Assembly (NCBI GenBank): GCA_947458795.1
Contig: CANHCD010000133.1
Coordinates: forward strand, 1-6,187
DNA length: 6,187 nt
Source of the DNA: Cyclobacteriaceae bacterium
GTDB taxonomy: Bacteria > Bacteroidota > Bacteroidia > Cytophagales > Cyclobacteriaceae
Direction of reading: 5' to 3'
Part shown: in pieces, positions 4,786-6,187 of the stretch
Layout: each line of letters opens with the position of its first letter
Position numbering within the stretch: the first letter of the stretch is position 1
Translations under genes and position numbers: made by a program
Notes under the pieces: generated by a model
Seen by the model: only the letters and a program-made list of their open reading frames with translations
The model's database searches: none
What the model was told of the DNA's origin: nothing

Positions 4786-6187
4786 ATGTTAAGAACGCAT
4801 ACCTGTGGCGAACTTCGCCTTCATCATGTCCATCAACAAATCACTTTGGCCGGCTGGGTACAGCGCGTTAGAAATAAAGGAGGCTTGATTTGGGTAGACT
4901 TGAGGGACCGCTATGGGCTCACCCAGTTGATTTTTGAGGAGGGCTCTGCAGACAAAAGCTTGCTCGAAAAAGCAGCTCAGCTCGGAAGAGAATTTGTGGT
5001 GCAAGCCACAGGCAGGGTGGTAGAGCGAACTGCCAAGAATGATAAAATGCCGACTGGAGATATTGAAATCAAGGTGGAGGAACTCACCGTGTTGAATCCT
5101 GCTAAGGTGCCTCCTTTTATTATTGAAGATGATACAGATGGTGGGGACGAGCTTCGCATGCGGTACCGCTACCTAGATCTTCGTAGAAACGTAATCCGCG
5201 AAAAACTACAGCTCCGTCACCGCATGATGCAGGAAACTAGGAGCTACATGGATAAGCAACAGTTTATTGAAGTAGAGACTCCTGTACTCATCAAATCTAC
5301 TCCAGAGGGAGCGCGGGACTTTGTGGTGCCTAGCCGAGTAAATCCAGGCGAATTTTACGCCTTACCTCAATCCCCACAAACCTTCAAGCAGCTCTTGATG
5401 GTCAGCGGCTTTGACCGTTATTTTCAGATTGTCAAATGCTTCCGTGACGAGGATTTGCGTGCAGATAGGCAGCCAGAGTTTACACAGATCGACTGTGAAA
5501 TGGCCTTTGTCAACCAAGAAGACATTCTCAATACCTTTGAAGGACTTGTTAAACACCTATTCCAATCCGTAAAAGGAGTGGATTTGGGTCATGTTCCTCA
5601 CTTGACCTATGCCGATGCCATGAAGTTCTATGGCAATGACAAGCCGGACTTGCGGTTTGACATGAAATTTGTGGACTTGACTGCCCTTGCCAAAGGGGCT
5701 GGGTTTGTAGTTATTGATCAAGCGGAAATCGCTTTGGGCATCTGTGCAAAGGGTGCTGGAGAATACACGCGCAAGCAATTGGATGAGCTGACCGAATGGG
5801 TCAAGCGACCACAAATAGGAGCCAAAGGATTGATCTATGTACGCTACCAGCAAGATGGCGTCCTCAAGTCCAGTGTGGATAAATTCTATTCTCAAGAGCA
5901 GTTGAAGGCTTGGGCTGATGCCCTTGGAGCAGTTCCTGGGGATTTGATTTTAGTGCTGAGTGGAGATGAAAAATCTACACGAAAGCAGCTCTCAGAACTT
6001 CGACTTAAAATGGGTGAAGAGCTAGGATTGAGAGATCGATCTGTATTTGTGCCGCTTTGGGTGGTCGACTTTCCGCTCCTGGAATGGGATGAGGAATCTC
6101 AGCGCTTCCACGCCATGCACCACCCCTTCACCTCTCCAAAGCGAGAAGATATTCCGTTACTAGAATCAGACCCTGGTTCTGTGCGCG
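4786..6187 (+). CDS. aspS: aspartyl-tRNA synthetase (3' partial)
   Basis: This class II synthetase joins aspartate to tRNA-Asp using ATP in the cytoplasm. 467 codons are visible out of roughly 580-590 expected. The ATG start is firm: an in-frame TAA lies two codons upstream (4780-4782), AGGAA (4775-4779) is a well-placed Shine-Dalgarno, and MLRTHTCGELRLHHV aligns with the E. coli start MRTEYCGQLRLSHV. Residues 1-110 are the anticodon-binding OB fold (GWVQRVRNKGGLIWVDLRDR). The catalytic domain starts near 125 (MRYRYLDLRR) and shows TPEGARDFVVPSR, QSPQTFK (Gln195-Lys201), and motif 2 FRDEDLRADRQPEFTQID with Arg220 and Asp236. The bacterial GAD insertion lies at about 290-410, and MHHPFTSPK follows. 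Motif 3 (GLDR) is beyond the window. At the tRNA-selectivity position (E. coli Leu30, non-discriminating His31) this protein has Lys31. The gene stands alone, divergent from the peptidase gene. Confidence 0.97.
   Translation, partial: MLRTHTCGELRLHHVHQQITLAGWVQRVRNKGGLIWVDLRDRYGLTQLIFEEGSADKSLLEKAAQLGREFVVQATGRVVERTAKNDKMPTGDIEIKVEELTVLNPAKVPPFIIEDDTDGGDELRMRYRYLDLRRNVIREKLQLRHRMMQETRSYMDKQQFIEVETPVLIKSTPEGARDFVVPSRVNPGEFYALPQSPQTFKQLLMVSGFDRYFQIVKCFRDEDLRADRQPEFTQIDCEMAFVNQEDILNTFEGLVKHLFQSVKGVDLGHVPHLTYADAMKFYGNDKPDLRFDMKFVDLTALAKGAGFVVIDQAEIALGICAKGAGEYTRKQLDELTEWVKRPQIGAKGLIYVRYQQDGVLKSSVDKFYSQEQLKAWADALGAVPGDLILVLSGDEKSTRKQLSELRLKMGEELGLRDRSVFVPLWVVDFPLLEWDEESQRFHAMHHPFTSPKREDIPLLESDPGSVR

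Noticed and set aside
4789..5895. Several minus-strand open frames opposite aspS
   Set aside because: All are antisense to a clearly conserved aspS coding sequence and carry no motif of their own.
1..6187. Mobile elements, CRISPR arrays, tRNA or rRNA genes, phage or defence genes
   Set aside because: I found no transposase or integrase motifs, no regularly spaced long repeats, no tRNA-like sequence in the gaps, and no known defence domain.

Overview
The window looks like chromosomal DNA from a member of the Bacteroidota, probably the Cytophagales (Cyclobacteriaceae-like). The grounds are a textbook Bacteroidota -7 element (TAnnTTTG) ahead of aspS, mostly weak Shine-Dalgarno sequences, an ECF sigma gene overlapped by a tiny partner gene, and an M23 peptidase with an HxC in place of HxH that I recall from this phylum. 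The lineage is inferred from style, not from a database match.

Layout. Bases 1-712 (+) hold the 3' part of an ECF sigma factor gene and an overlapping 77-residue protein that may be its regulator. This unit ends at a strong intrinsic terminator (721-751). Bases 713-891 are non-coding and hold the terminator, two more inverted repeats and a degenerate 7-base tandem repeat. Bases 892-4488 (-) carry three genes read leftward: a membrane-anchored MepM/Csd3-like M23 peptidase, the 23S rRNA pseudouridine synthase RluF, and a class 3 aldehyde dehydrogenase. Gaps of 59 and 91 bases allow co-transcription. Bases 4489-4785 are a divergent intergenic region. From 4786 (+) to the window end runs aspS, encoding aspartyl-tRNA synthetase, cut off after 467 codons before motif 3.

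The genes do not form one pathway. They are housekeeping or envelope functions: transcription control, cell wall hydrolysis, ribosome modification, aldehyde detoxification and tRNA charging. I see no transposase, phage gene, CRISPR array, tRNA or rRNA, and no clear new system. The points most worth a second look are the Cys replacing a zinc-ligand His in the M23 peptidase, the small partner of the sigma factor, the heptad repeat next to the aldehyde dehydrogenase gene, and competing hairpins at the peptidase/rluF junction.
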